A DNA stretch of 64,000 bases. Source: Lachnospiraceae bacterium (GTDB lineage: Bacteria; Bacillota; Clostridia; Lachnospirales; Lachnospiraceae). This document shows, piece by piece, positions 8,520 to 17,319 of this stretch. The notes below the pieces were generated by a model. The model saw nothing but the letters and a program-made list of their open reading frames with translations. It made no database searches and was not told the DNA's origin. The translations under genes were made by a program, and so were the position numbers. How positions within the stretch are numbered: position 1 is the stretch's first letter; the number at the start of each line of letters is the position of its first letter. The stretch covers positions 96,707 through 160,706 of the forward strand of contig JAAWAC010000013.1 of the NCBI GenBank assembly GCA_022791975.1. The letters run 5' to 3'.

Positions 8520-9509
8520 ATGCTGAAAATTTTATTTTATGACACTAAGAGTTATGACGAGGAATCCTTTGAGAAAAAGAGGAAGGAATATCCCGATATT
8601 CAAATTGATTATTTAAAGCCTACGCTGGGGCCTAGTACGGCCCGCCTGGCAAAAGGATATGAGGCAGTGTGTGCTTTTGTTAACTGTAATGTGGGAACCA
8701 AGACCATTGAGATTTTACATGAGCGGGGAGTGAAGCTTATTCTTATGCGCTGTGCGGGATTTAACAACGTGGATATTTCCATGGCAAAGGAATGTGGAAT
8801 CCGCATTCTTCGGGTGCCGGGGTATTCCCCGGAGGCGGTGGCGGAGCATGCCATGGGGCTGGCTCTGGCTGCCAATCGGCGGATTCACAAGGCTTATGTG
8901 CGAGTGCGGGAGAATGACTTTAGTCTCACAGGCATGCTGGGTTTTAATTTCTATGGAAAGACAGCCGGCGTGGTGGGAACCGGAAAGATCGGCGCGGCTA
9001 TGGCACGCCTCTGCTATGGCTTTGGCATGAAGGTGTTGGCTTATGACAAATATAGAAACCCGGCGCTGGATTTTGTGAACTATGTGGAGCTGGATGAGCT
9101 TTTGGCAGAGAGCGATCTGATCACCCTTCACTGCCCTCTCACAGATGAGAATTACCATATGATAAATCGGGAGACCATCCGGAAAATGAAGGATGGAGTG
9201 GTGCTGGTAAATACCTCTAGGGGTGGACTGGTGAAGACAGAGGATTTGATTGAGGGAATTCGGGCTCGGAAATTTTTTGCAGTGGGTCTGGATGTATATG
9301 AGGAGGAAAAGAAGAATGTGTTTGCGGATCGCTCCGACGAGATTTTGGAGAGCTCTGTCACAGCCCGTCTTTTGTCCTTTCCCAATGTGCTTATTACCTC
9401 ACACCAGGGATTCTTCACCCAGGAAGCTTTGTCAGCCATCAGCGAGACCACTCTGGGCAATGCCATGGCCTATGTGAGAGGAGAAACCACGGGAAATGAA
9501 GTAGAATAG
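8520..9509 (+). CDS. ldhA: D-lactate dehydrogenase (LdhA-like)
   Basis: A 329-residue NAD-dependent D-2-hydroxyacid dehydrogenase that would reduce pyruvate to D-lactate in fermentation. The substrate-binding half contains LMRCAGFNNVD, and the nucleotide-binding half has VGTGKIGAAMA. The catalytic set is visible as NTSRGGLVKTEDL (arginine), the DVYEEEK acidic segment and SHQGFFTQEAL (histidine). The SHQxFxTxEAL end and the DVYEEE segment are close to LdhA of enterobacteria and lactobacilli rather than to glycerate or phosphoglycerate dehydrogenases. AAAGGGG stands nine bases before the ATG. It is a single-gene unit with a strong terminator behind it. Confidence 0.87.
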   Translation: MLKILFYDTKSYDEESFEKKRKEYPDIQIDYLKPTLGPSTARLAKGYEAVCAFVNCNVGTKTIEILHERGVKLILMRCAGFNNVDISMAKECGIRILRVPGYSPEAVAEHAMGLALAANRRIHKAYVRVRENDFSLTGMLGFNFYGKTAGVVGTGKIGAAMARLCYGFGMKVLAYDKYRNPALDFVNYVELDELLAESDLITLHCPLTDENYHMINRETIRKMKDGVVLVNTSRGGLVKTEDLIEGIRARKFFAVGLDVYEEEKKNVFADRSDEILESSVTARLLSFPNVLITSHQGFFTQEALSAISETTLGNAMAYVRGETTGNEVE

Positions 9510-9529
9510 AAATTATAGCAGGAAAAATA

Positions 9530-9578
9530 AAAAGGTATGGCTGCATGCATCCATGGAGCATGTAGTCATGCCTTTTTT
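9530..9578. terminator. bidirectional terminator between ldhA and gntR
   Basis: A 19-bp stem with three G-U type positions (AAAAGGTATGGCTGCATGC with GCATGTAGTCATGCCTTTT) ends in TTTTTT on the plus strand and in an A/T-rich tail on the minus strand. It separates two convergent genes. Confidence 0.88.
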
Positions 9579-9599
9579 CGGTTACTTTTCTCAAGAATT

Positions 9600-10319
9600 T
9601 TAAGTCTCTTTTTCTGTGATGGTGGCCCGATTAATGATCAGATGATCATACATAGCAGTGCGTGCAGCCTGGGCGTCCCGTCTGCGGATGGCATCCAATA
9701 CCTGGTGATGAGTTTCTATGGTGTATTCCAGGGTATGAGAAAAATCCGGAGAAGCAAAATTCATGGGGCCCAGTTGATGGACACTGTAAATAATCACGGG
9801 AATGATCTTGGGAACCACCAGATTCTGGGTGGATCGGGCGATGGATACATGGAAGCGCTCGTCAGCCTTGAGATAATTCTTTCCTAGACGGCACAGTGCA
9901 TCTACCTCATTGCAGGCATCCTCCATGATTTGCAGATCTGCGGGAGTAGCACGCTCAGCGGCCAAAGAGGCGGCCCAGGGCTCCAGCTGTAAACGAATTT
10001 CCAGCAGATCGTAAGCCAGTTTCATTTCATCAGAAATATAGGCAAAGCCGAAGGGATCCTCAATTACCCCAGTGTGCTTGGCCACATAGGTACCCCGTCC
10101 CCGACGGATTTCCAGAACATTTCGCGCCACAAGAAGCTTAACGGCCTCCCGGATGGTGCCCCGTCCTACGTTCAGCTGCTTAGCCAGCTCAAACTCATTG
10201 GGCAGCTTTTGCCCTGGGGAAATCTGCCTGTCTATGATCAGATTGGAAATCTGGTCGGCAATGCGCTCAGCCAGAGGCTGTTCCTTTTCTTTAATGCTGT
10301 CAAACAAATTTTCACTCAT
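9600..10319 (-). CDS. GntR-family regulator, FadR/FCD type
   Basis: A 239-residue repressor. Residues about 12-80 form the winged helix-turn-helix (KLPNEFELAKQLNVGRGTIR, then EAVKLLVARNVLEIRRGRGTYV). The all-helical FCD ligand domain follows, with the expected metal-binding acidic and histidine positions (residue DERFHVSIA, later IETHHQVLDAI). FadR-type GntR proteins bind sugar acids or other carboxylates and usually repress the neighbouring catabolic operon. It stands divergent to the dehydrogenase-larA-uxuA-uxuB operon, making an aldonate or hexuronate the likely inducer. AAGGAGG lies five bases before the ATG. Confidence 0.88.
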   Translation of the reverse strand: MSENLFDSIKEKEQPLAERIADQISNLIIDRQISPGQKLPNEFELAKQLNVGRGTIREAVKLLVARNVLEIRRGRGTYVAKHTGVIEDPFGFAYISDEMKLAYDLLEIRLQLEPWAASLAAERATPADLQIMEDACNEVDALCRLGKNYLKADERFHVSIARSTQNLVVPKIIPVIIYSVHQLGPMNFASPDFSHTLEYTIETHHQVLDAIRRRDAQAARTAMYDHLIINRATITEKET

Positions 10320-10506
10320 GATGCCTCCTTGCGCTGCGGGCTATACCGTTATAGAAGGTATATTTATACATATTCTAGCAAAAAAACTGGGATTCCACAA
10401 GGACAAATTAAAAGATTTTGGTGAAAAGTGATGAAAAAAAGAAGATGAGAATTCGGCATTCTGATGAAAAAAGGGGAAAAACAGGTGGAAAAAACAGGAA
10501 AAGTGC

Positions 10507-10535
10507 TTGACAGTAGCCGGCAGCTGTGCTACACT
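10507..10535 (+). promoter_or_regulatory. promoter of the aldonate operon
   Basis: A perfect TTGACA is followed after 17 bp by TACACT. Transcription would start near 10542, about 90 bases before the dehydrogenase gene. Confidence 0.8.
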
Positions 10536-10551
10536 CAAAATAAGATGTAGA

Positions 10552-10562
10552 ACGTCATACGT
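10552..10562. promoter_or_regulatory. candidate GntR operator
   Basis: The 11-bp palindrome ACGTCATACGT lies just past the predicted transcript start, where a repressor would block elongation. Its GT-3-AC centre matches the usual shape of FadR-subfamily operators. The neighbouring divergent GntR gene is the obvious ligand protein; this link is inference. Confidence 0.5.
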
Positions 10563-10628
10563 CTCGGCGAAAAGTAGATCGAAATGCCCAAACTATAAGG
10601 GGCAAAAGATAGAAAGGAAAGAGTAAAT

Positions 10629-11645
10629 ATGAAAGCAATCAAATTGGAGAAGCCCTGGGAAGTAGCCTGTGTGGATTTGGAAAAGCCGGTGCCCAAGGAG
10701 GGAGAGGCCCTGATTCGTATTAAGGCAGCTGGTATCTGTGGCAGCGATATCGGAGCTTTCCGGGGAACCAACAGCCTGGTGTCCTATCCCCGGATTATTG
10801 GCCATGAGCTGGCCGGCGAGATCGTGTCCATTCCGGAGAACAATAAAAATGGTTTAAAGCCCGGGGACAAGGTAGTGGTAGATCCCTATCTGTATTGCGG
10901 AAACTGCTATCCTTGCAGCATTAAACGGACCAACTGCTGTAACGATTTGAAGGTGCTGGGCGTACACGTGGACGGAGGTATGGCAGAATATTACTGTCAT
11001 CCGGCAGATATGCTGATCAAGATTCCTGAGGGAATGACCTGGGAGCAGGCAGCTATGGCAGAGCCCCTGACCATCTCACTTCACGGCATTCACAGAGGCG
11101 GCTTTAAAGAGGGTGAATACTGTGCAATCATTGGTGCGGGAACCATCGGCTTGGTGGCTGGTCTGGTGGCACAGGCCTACGGCGGACATGCAATTTTGCT
11201 GGATCTGGTGCAGGAGAGACTGGATTTTGCCAAGAGCCTGGGCATTGAGCACATTATCAACTCTGGCAAAGAGGACCCGGTGGAGCGGATTCGGGAGATT
11301 ACGGGTGGCATGATGGCCCAGCAGGTTATGGAGTGCAGCGGTGCAAACGTGGCTATCCGCAGTACCCTGGATTATGTGTGCCATGCAGGACGCATTACAC
11401 TGACCGGCTGGCCCAAGAAAGAAACCAGCCTGCCCACCGATATGATCACCAAGAAGGAAATCGATATCCGGGGTGCCCGTACCAGTGCTGGCGAGTTTGA
11501 AGAGGCTCTGGATTTGATTATGACGAAAAAAGTGGATATGATGAAGATTCTCACCAAGGTGATTCCCGTGGAAGAGGCAGCAGAAACCATTATTGATATT
11601 GAGAAGAATCCTGGAAATTATCTGAAGGTGATCGTTACCTTCTAA
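10629..11645 (+). CDS. zinc-dependent alcohol dehydrogenase (sugar-acid or polyol dehydrogenase)
   Basis: A 338-residue medium-chain dehydrogenase. GICGSDIGAFRG holds the first catalytic zinc cysteine and GHELAGE the histidine-glutamate pair. The structural zinc loop CGNCYPCSIKRTNCC has all four cysteines, and the NAD site is IGAGTIGLVAG. Relatives include L-threonine, sorbitol, galactitol-1-phosphate and L-idonate/L-gulonate 5-dehydrogenases. As the first gene of an operon with UxuA and UxuB, an L-gulonate 5-dehydrogenase role (making D-fructuronate, the UxuB substrate) is attractive but unproved. AAAGGAAAGAG precedes the ATG. Confidence 0.85.
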   Translation: MKAIKLEKPWEVACVDLEKPVPKEGEALIRIKAAGICGSDIGAFRGTNSLVSYPRIIGHELAGEIVSIPENNKNGLKPGDKVVVDPYLYCGNCYPCSIKRTNCCNDLKVLGVHVDGGMAEYYCHPADMLIKIPEGMTWEQAAMAEPLTISLHGIHRGGFKEGEYCAIIGAGTIGLVAGLVAQAYGGHAILLDLVQERLDFAKSLGIEHIINSGKEDPVERIREITGGMMAQQVMECSGANVAIRSTLDYVCHAGRITLTGWPKKETSLPTDMITKKEIDIRGARTSAGEFEEALDLIMTKKVDMMKILTKVIPVEEAAETIIDIEKNPGNYLKVIVTF

Positions 11646-11730
11646 ATTCCCTGGCAAGGCAGTGTACCAGTTTACATAAGGATTGATTGAGGGCCCGGGG
11701 GCAGGTCTCCCCGGAGCCATGGAGGAAGCT

Positions 11731-13005
11731 ATGAAGGAAATTTATAGAACCAACCGGGAGGGCATTAGCCGGGAAGAACTGGAGCAGGCAGTGGAGGAGC
11801 TGCTGGCCCAGTATACGGAGCTTGGGAAAGTGCTGATCGTACCTCCAGATTACACCCGCTGCTATTCCTATGCAGGGGAAATTACCCAGATTATGTATCG
11901 GTATCTGACGGCCCGGGGAGCTGTGGTCCATGTGATCCCGGCGCTGGGAACCCATATGCCCATGGACGATGTGGAGATTAAGAAGTTTTTTGGGGATGTG
12001 GTGCCAAAGGAAAACATTCTGATTCACCGTTGGCAGAGCGATACGGTGAAGCTGGGAGCGGTTCCGCCAGAGGTGGTAGGCGGGATCAGCGAAGGCCTCT
12101 ATGAGGAGGAGATCGAGGTGGAGGTGAACCATCTGCTGGTAGACGGAGGCTATGACAGGATTTTCTCCGTGGGCCAGGTGGTTCCTCATGAGGTGGTAGG
12201 AATGGCAAACTATTCCAAGAATCTCTTTGTGGGCCTGGGAGGCCGCTCCATGATCAATAAATCCCATATGCTTTCGGCCATCTGCGGCATGGAGCAGGCT
12301 CTGGGCGTTATGGACAGCCCGGCTAGGAAGCTTTATGACTATGCCCAGCAGCATTTTATTGACGGAAAGCTCCCGGTGACCTTTTTGCAGACGGTGACCA
12401 GCGAGACAGAAAAGGGCGTGATTCTCCAGGGATTGTATATGGGAGATTCCCGCCGTCCCTTTGAGATGGCCTGTGAGTTGAGCCAGGAGCTGAACATTGT
12501 CCATGTGGAGCGCCGGGCTAAGAAAATGGTCACCTATCTGGACCCGGAAGAGCTGAAAACCACCTGGGTGGGCAACAAGGGCGTATATCGCACCCGGATG
12601 GCTGTGGCAGACGGAGGAGAGCTTTTGATTCTGGCGCCCGGTGTAAAGGCCTTTGGAGAAAATGAGGAGATGGATGCCATGACCCGCCGGTACGGCTACA
12701 AGGGACGGGACTATGTGCTGGATCTCTACAAGGAAGGAGCCTTCGAGGGCAAGACCATGAGCGCCGCCCATCTGATCCAGGGCTCCACCGACGGTCGTTT
12801 CACTGTAACCTATGCCACCCGCCCGGAAAACCTGTCCAAGGAGGAGATCGAACAGGTAGGCTACCAGTGGGCAGATTACGAAGAGGTGACAAAGCGCTAC
12901 AACCCGGCAGTCTTAAAGGATGGCTGGAACACCACCGAAGATGGAGAGGAGTTCTACTACGTGGGAACCCCTGCCCTGGGCCTGTGGAAGTGCGACGATA
13001 ATTAA
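11731..13005 (+). CDS. LarA-like nickel-pincer racemase/epimerase family protein
   Basis: A 424-residue homologue of lactate racemase LarA. Family positions are visible: PPDYTR (substrate-binding aspartate and arginine), ALGTHMP (active-site histidine), VVPHEVVGMANYSKN (histidine plus the lysine that carries the nickel-pincer cofactor) and NKSHML (second histidine). The superfamily catalyses C-2 epimerisation of 2-hydroxyacids, including lactate, malate and D-gluconate. Sitting between a sugar-acid dehydrogenase and mannonate dehydratase/fructuronate reductase, an aldonate 2-epimerase role fits. The start is the ATG with GGAGG five bases upstream; the frame is open 48 bases further but without a site. 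The cofactor genes larB, larC and larE are not in this window. Confidence 0.82.
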   Translation: MKEIYRTNREGISREELEQAVEELLAQYTELGKVLIVPPDYTRCYSYAGEITQIMYRYLTARGAVVHVIPALGTHMPMDDVEIKKFFGDVVPKENILIHRWQSDTVKLGAVPPEVVGGISEGLYEEEIEVEVNHLLVDGGYDRIFSVGQVVPHEVVGMANYSKNLFVGLGGRSMINKSHMLSAICGMEQALGVMDSPARKLYDYAQQHFIDGKLPVTFLQTVTSETEKGVILQGLYMGDSRRPFEMACELSQELNIVHVERRAKKMVTYLDPEELKTTWVGNKGVYRTRMAVADGGELLILAPGVKAFGENEEMDAMTRRYGYKGRDYVLDLYKEGAFEGKTMSAAHLIQGSTDGRFTVTYATRPENLSKEEIEQVGYQWADYEEVTKRYNPAVLKDGWNTTEDGEEFYYVGTPALGLWKCDDN

Positions 13006-13017
13006 AATAGGAGTATA

Positions 13018-13234
13018 ACGGAACTTAAAAAAAGTCATAGTCCGGAGGTGCCCGGAAGGAATTTAGCATCCGCAAGGCGGATGAAAATTACTTCCAGGAC
13101 TATGGGCGCCGAAGGAATATGACGGAACTCAAAAACAGTCATAATCCGGAGGTGCCCGGAAGGAATTTAGCATCCGCAAGGCGGATGAAAATTACTTCCA
13201 GGACTATGGGCACCGAAGGAATATGACGGAACTC
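13018..13234. repeat. 104-bp structured intercistronic repeat, two copies plus a partial third
   Basis: Units begin ACGGAACT at 13018, 13122 and 13226, a period of exactly 104 bp, and the two full copies differ at only a few positions. Each unit folds into nested stems: an outer CATAGTCC/GGACTATG, a middle GGAAGGAATTT/AAATTACTTCC and an inner CATCCGC-AAG-GCGGATG. The partial third copy ends in the AGGAG that serves uxuA. A related element lies near 53.5 kb. Confidence 0.9.
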
Positions 13235-13252
13235 TAAATAGGAGAAATAATT

Positions 13253-14338
13253 ATGAAGATGACATTTCGCTGGTACGGGGAGGGGCGGGATTCCATTTCC
13301 CTGAAATATATTCGTCAGATTCCCGGCTGTAGCGGCCTGATGGGTGTGCTGGACGAAAAGGCAGCAGGCGAGGTTTGGGAGGAAGAGGAGATCAAGGCTT
13401 ATGTGGAGCATGTCCACGCAGCAGGCCTGGAGGTTGAGGTCATTGAGAGCGTCAATGTCCATGAGGATATAAAGCTTGGCCTGCCCACCCGGGATGCCTA
13501 TATTGAAAATTATAAGATCTGTATTCGCAACCTGGCAAAATACGGGGTGAAGGTAATTGTATACAACTTTATGCCGGTGCTGGACTGGCTGCGGACGGAT
13601 CTGGCCCGGGAGATTCCCGAGGATGGCAGCAACAGCCTGTACTTTGATGAAAAAGAGCTGGGTAACATGACTCCCATGGAAGTGGTGCAGAAGACAGCGG
13701 CGGATTCCAATGGATTCAGCTTGCCGGGCTGGGAGCCGGAGCGTTTGGCGGATCTGGAGCGGGTGATGGAGCTCTATAAGAGTGTGGACGAGGAAAAGCT
13801 TTTGGAAAACTTTAAATATTTCCTGGATGCGGTGATTCCGGTTTGCGAGGAGGTAGGTGTGGTGATGGCCTGCCATCCCGATGATCCTGGCTGGCCCATT
13901 TTTGGACTGCCCCGTCTGGCTCATGATCAGGCTGGCTATGACAGGATAATTGCTCTCTATGACAGCCCAGCCAATACGGTCTGCCTGTGCACCGGATCTC
14001 TGGGCAGCAATGTGCACAATGACATTCCGGCAATGATTCGCCATTTTGGCTCCATGAATCGTATTGGCTGTCTCCATGTGCGCAATGTAAAGCATCTGGG
14101 AAGCGACCGGTGCTTCCGGGAATCCAGTCATTTATCCACGGATGGAGATCTGGATATGTATGAGATTATGAAGGCCATTTACGAAACCTGCCCGGATACC
14201 TATGTGCGTCCGGATCATGGACGCATGATTTGGGATGAGGTGGGACGTCCTGGCTATGGTCTCTATGACCGGGCTCTGGGCATTACCTATCTGAACGGAC
14301 TGTGGGAAGCCATTGACAAGAGCGCCAAAGCAAGATAA
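13253..14338 (+). CDS. uxuA: mannonate dehydratase
   Basis: A 361-residue TIM-barrel enzyme that removes water from D-mannonate to give 2-keto-3-deoxy-D-gluconate. Characteristic segments are [14 protein letters not shown] at the start, [27 protein letters not shown] and HVRNVKH, which supply the divalent-metal ligands (histidine, cysteine and aspartate), and [11 protein letters not shown] near the end. The length equals the usual UxuA. The ribosome-binding AGGAG is the last part of the preceding repeat array. The downstream uxuB begins 15 bp later, so the pair is co-translated. Confidence 0.94.
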   Translation: MKMTFRWYGEGRDSISLKYIRQIPGCSGLMGVLDEKAAGEVWEEEEIKAYVEHVHAAGLEVEVIESVNVHEDIKLGLPTRDAYIENYKICIRNLAKYGVKVIVYNFMPVLDWLRTDLAREIPEDGSNSLYFDEKELGNMTPMEVVQKTAADSNGFSLPGWEPERLADLERVMELYKSVDEEKLLENFKYFLDAVIPVCEEVGVVMACHPDDPGWPIFGLPRLAHDQAGYDRIIALYDSPANTVCLCTGSLGSNVHNDIPAMIRHFGSMNRIGCLHVRNVKHLGSDRCFRESSHLSTDGDLDMYEIMKAIYETCPDTYVRPDHGRMIWDEVGRPGYGLYDRALGITYLNGLWEAIDKSAKAR

Positions 14339-14353
14339 GGGGGAGAGACGCCA

Positions 14354-15967
14354 ATGTTACAATTAAATGCCGCTTCCATAAGGGATCGGGCAGGAGAATG
14401 GGAGGCAACAGGCACTCTTCTTCCCCAATTTGATCTGGAGGCCATGAAGGCCGAGACAAAAAAAGCACCTGTTTGGGTACATGTGGGTGCTGGAAATATT
14501 TTCCGGATTTTCATTGCCCAGCTACAACAGGAATTGTTGAATAAAGGGCTGGAGAAAAGCGGAATCATTGCCCTGGATACCTCCTCTGCCAACCAGGCAG
14601 AATTGGTATACCGGCCTTTTGATAATCTAACCCTAAGTGCTACCATGAACGCGGACGGCTCTGTGAGCAAGGAGGTTATGGCTGCCATTGCAGAGTGCCT
14701 CCATGCGGACAGCAGCGACGCTGCTTTTATGGACCGGGCAAAGGAGATTTTTACAGCGCCCTCCCTGCAAATGGTAAGCTTTACCATTACGGAAAAGGGA
14801 TATGCCCTGAAAGATATGAAGGGAGAATACCTGCCAGCGGTTCAAAAAGATATGGCTCAGGGGCCTGGAGCGCCCAAAAGCGTCATGGCTCTGGTGACAG
14901 CTCTTTTGTGTGCCCGCTATGAGGCGGGGAGGCTCCCCCTGGCTCTGGTGAGCATGGACAACTGTAGCCATAATGGAGAGAAGTTGAAGGCCAGTGTGGT
15001 GGATCTGGCAAAGACTTGGGTAGAAAAGGGCTATGTGGAGGCCGGATTCCTGGATTATTTGCAGGATGAGAAAACCGTAGCCTTCCCCTGGAGTATGATT
15101 GACAAGATTACCCCCCGGCCTCACAAGAAGGTGGAGGAGCTCTTGGCTGCGGACGGCATTGCGGATATGACACCCATTGTCACGGCAAACGGAGGGGTCT
15201 ATGCTCCCTTTGTGAATGCGGAGCGTCCCCAATATCTGGTGGTAGAGGATCGCTTCCCCAACGGACGCCCGGCTCTGGAGAAGGCGGGAGCCTATCTCAC
15301 AGACAGGGAGACGGTGAATATGACAGAGAAGATGAAGGTGACCACCTGCCTTAATCCTCTTCACACAGCCATGAGCGTTTATGGCTGCATGTTGGGCTAC
15401 ACTCTGATCTGTGATGAGATGAAGGATGCAGATATTGTGAAGCTTATCCGGCATCTGGGGTATGAGGAGGGGCTGCCTGTGGTGACAGATCCCAAGATTT
15501 TAAGCCCCCGGGCATTTCTGGACGAGGTGGTGGAGCAGCGTCTGCCCAATCCCTTTATGCCGGATGCACCCCAGCGGATTGCCACGGACACCAGCCAGAA
15601 GGTGGGTGTGCGCTTTGGGGAGACTGTAAAAAGCTATGTGGCCCAGGGCCGTAGTATGGATACTCTGGTAAGCCTGCCTCTGGCCCTGGCTGGTTGGCTG
15701 CGCTATCTTCTGGGTGTGGACGATGCAGGAAAGGCCTTTGAGGTAAGCCCGGACCCCTTAAAGGAAGAGCTCCAGGAGAAGCTCTCCGGAATCCGTTTGG
15801 GAGAACCGGATACCTATCAGGGACAGCTGAAAGAGATTCTGCAAAACGAAAGTATTTTTGGTGTGAATCTGGTGGATGCCGGTCTTTCTGATAAAATCGA
15901 ACAAATGTTTGTAGAACTGCTGGAAGGTCCGGGAGCTGTGCGGAAAGCATTGCAGAAATATTTATAA
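14354..15967 (+). CDS. uxuB: fructuronate reductase/mannitol dehydrogenase family
   Basis: A 537-residue long-chain polyol dehydrogenase. The Rossmann half has VWVHVGAGNIFRIF, and the catalytic C-terminal half has MDNCSHNGEKL, FPWSMIDKITPRP and ...TTCLNPLHTAMSVYG, all typical of the mannitol/fructuronate dehydrogenase family. The context directly after mannonate dehydratase makes it UxuB, which interconverts D-fructuronate and D-mannonate with NADH. The start follows a GGGGGAGAG site. It closes the operon; I see no strong terminator in the 300 bp behind it. Confidence 0.92.
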   Translation: MLQLNAASIRDRAGEWEATGTLLPQFDLEAMKAETKKAPVWVHVGAGNIFRIFIAQLQQELLNKGLEKSGIIALDTSSANQAELVYRPFDNLTLSATMNADGSVSKEVMAAIAECLHADSSDAAFMDRAKEIFTAPSLQMVSFTITEKGYALKDMKGEYLPAVQKDMAQGPGAPKSVMALVTALLCARYEAGRLPLALVSMDNCSHNGEKLKASVVDLAKTWVEKGYVEAGFLDYLQDEKTVAFPWSMIDKITPRPHKKVEELLAADGIADMTPIVTANGGVYAPFVNAERPQYLVVEDRFPNGRPALEKAGAYLTDRETVNMTEKMKVTTCLNPLHTAMSVYGCMLGYTLICDEMKDADIVKLIRHLGYEEGLPVVTDPKILSPRAFLDEVVEQRLPNPFMPDAPQRIATDTSQKVGVRFGETVKSYVAQGRSMDTLVSLPLALAGWLRYLLGVDDAGKAFEVSPDPLKEELQEKLSGIRLGEPDTYQGQLKEILQNESIFGVNLVDAGLSDKIEQMFVELLEGPGAVRKALQKYL

Positions 15968-16176
15968 AATTACAAATAAAAAAGTGGTGTCAGGAGCTGC
16001 GGAAAGAAAATCGTCACCAATCGCGAAGACAGTTTAAAACAAAAGGATTTTCTGCCAACAGGTGAAATATGCTCTAAATGACTTCTTAAGCATGGGTTTT
16101 CTCGTGATTAGGGAAGGGCATTTAGGGCATATTCTGTTTTGGATTGCCACCAGTCCCATTGTACTTTTGCCAATAG

Positions 16177-16308
16177 GGCATCCTGCAATACCTTCTTGGC
16201 ATTTATGGAAGGGTAATTTGGCTGCTGGTGGCCACAATCATTCTGGGAATTGGCCATATTGGCATCCATATCCAGCACAGGAGGGAGCTTGGCAGATCAG
16301 AGAACTAA
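16177..16308 (+). pseudogene. C-terminal scrap of a membrane protein
   Basis: Between uxuB and the convergent regulator, one frame reads LLGIYGRVIWLLVATIILGI and then GHIGIHIQHRRELGRSEN before a stop, that is, one hydrophobic helix with a basic tail. An in-frame stop lies immediately upstream and no start is present. It looks like the end of a lost transporter gene; the family cannot be named. The rest of the gap from 15968 shows nothing else. Confidence 0.35.
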
Positions 16309-17187
16309 CTTTTTTACGGCTTCCACAAATCGAAGCACATCCGAAGATGCATTTTGACTGTACAAGAGCCCGTAGGGAATATTGTAATTCCAGTTCACGG
16401 GAATGGTTACCAGCCCTGGGTGCACCTCCTGCCAGCATTCCAGGCTTAGGAGCACATGGCCAGTCTCCACGCAGCGGTTAAACACGGATAAATCATAGAA
16501 CTGGGGGGTATCCGTAATGTGAATGGCAGGGTGATGCTTCTTGAGACTGCTGCGAACAAAATCATTCACAGGGGAATCTCCCTCTTTTACCATCATCAGG
16601 GTCTCCCCATATAAATCCTCTGGCTCCAGGAGTGTTTTTCCTGCCAGGGGATGTTCTCTGGACACGGACACCATTTTCCGGTATCTTCCAATGGGCAGAA
16701 AACAGCACCGGGAGAGCCATGCCTTAGAGTCACACACGCCGATTAAAAAATCAAAGGTAGTTCCCAGCTGCTGGATAACCTTCAGAATGCTCTCATGGTT
16801 ATCGTCAAAGGGAACCAGGTGAAGCTTGTACTGGGGAAAATCCCTGTTTGCCTGGTACCAGAGATCCATAAAGGGCCGGGCCGGATTTAAAAGGGAGGTG
16901 CCTACCCGGAAGGTGGGATCTTTGAGCTCCATGGAAGCGCGGGCATTGGAAAGGGTCCTGGCTGAGTATTCCATCAGGAATTTGGCATCCTGGCAGAGGA
17001 TTTCTCCGGCCTTGGTCAGGCGAATTCCTGAGGGAGTGCGTTCCACCAGGGTTAGGTTTAGGTGCTGTTCCAGGGAATTGATTTGTTTCATAATGGCCGT
17101 GGGGGACACATACAGGCGGGCGGCGGCGCTGGTAAAGCTGCCACAGTCTGCCACGGCCAGCAGTGTATCCAGCAAGGGATGATACAT
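16297..17187 (-). CDS. LysR-family transcriptional regulator
   Basis: A 296-residue regulator. The DNA-binding helix-turn-helix is at residues 5-60 (LLAVADCGSFTSAAARLYVS, then PTAIMKQINSLEQHLNLTL), followed by a periplasmic-binding-like effector domain. The frame is open much further upstream, but the ATG chosen has GGAGG six bases before it and gives the family's standard length. It is divergent from the CMD-cupin and flavodoxin genes, and LysR proteins of this arrangement usually activate the divergent operon in response to a small aromatic or oxidative signal. The effector is unknown. Confidence 0.9.
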   Translation of the reverse strand: MYHPLLDTLLAVADCGSFTSAAARLYVSPTAIMKQINSLEQHLNLTLVERTPSGIRLTKAGEILCQDAKFLMEYSARTLSNARASMELKDPTFRVGTSLLNPARPFMDLWYQANRDFPQYKLHLVPFDDNHESILKVIQQLGTTFDFLIGVCDSKAWLSRCCFLPIGRYRKMVSVSREHPLAGKTLLEPEDLYGETLMMVKEGDSPVNDFVRSSLKKHHPAIHITDTPQFYDLSVFNRCVETGHVLLSLECWQEVHPGLVTIPVNWNYNIPYGLLYSQNASSDVLRFVEAVKKLVL

Positions 17188-17319
17188 GGAAAGCCTCCTG
17201 CATAGGTATAAACAATAAGTTAATACCATCCTAACATATCCGAGATTCCCATGCAACCATATATCCGGTAAACTATAGAAAAAGGAATCCACAGAGAAAG
17301 CAAAAAAAGAGGTGGGAAT

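Noticed and set aside
13018..13234. CRISPR-like array
   Set aside because: The repeats are adjacent 104-bp units with no variable spacers and no cas genes nearby.
16062..16481. 139-codon plus-strand frame between uxuB and lysR
   Set aside because: Second half is antisense to lysR; the only convincing coding signal in the gap is the short membrane scrap in another frame.
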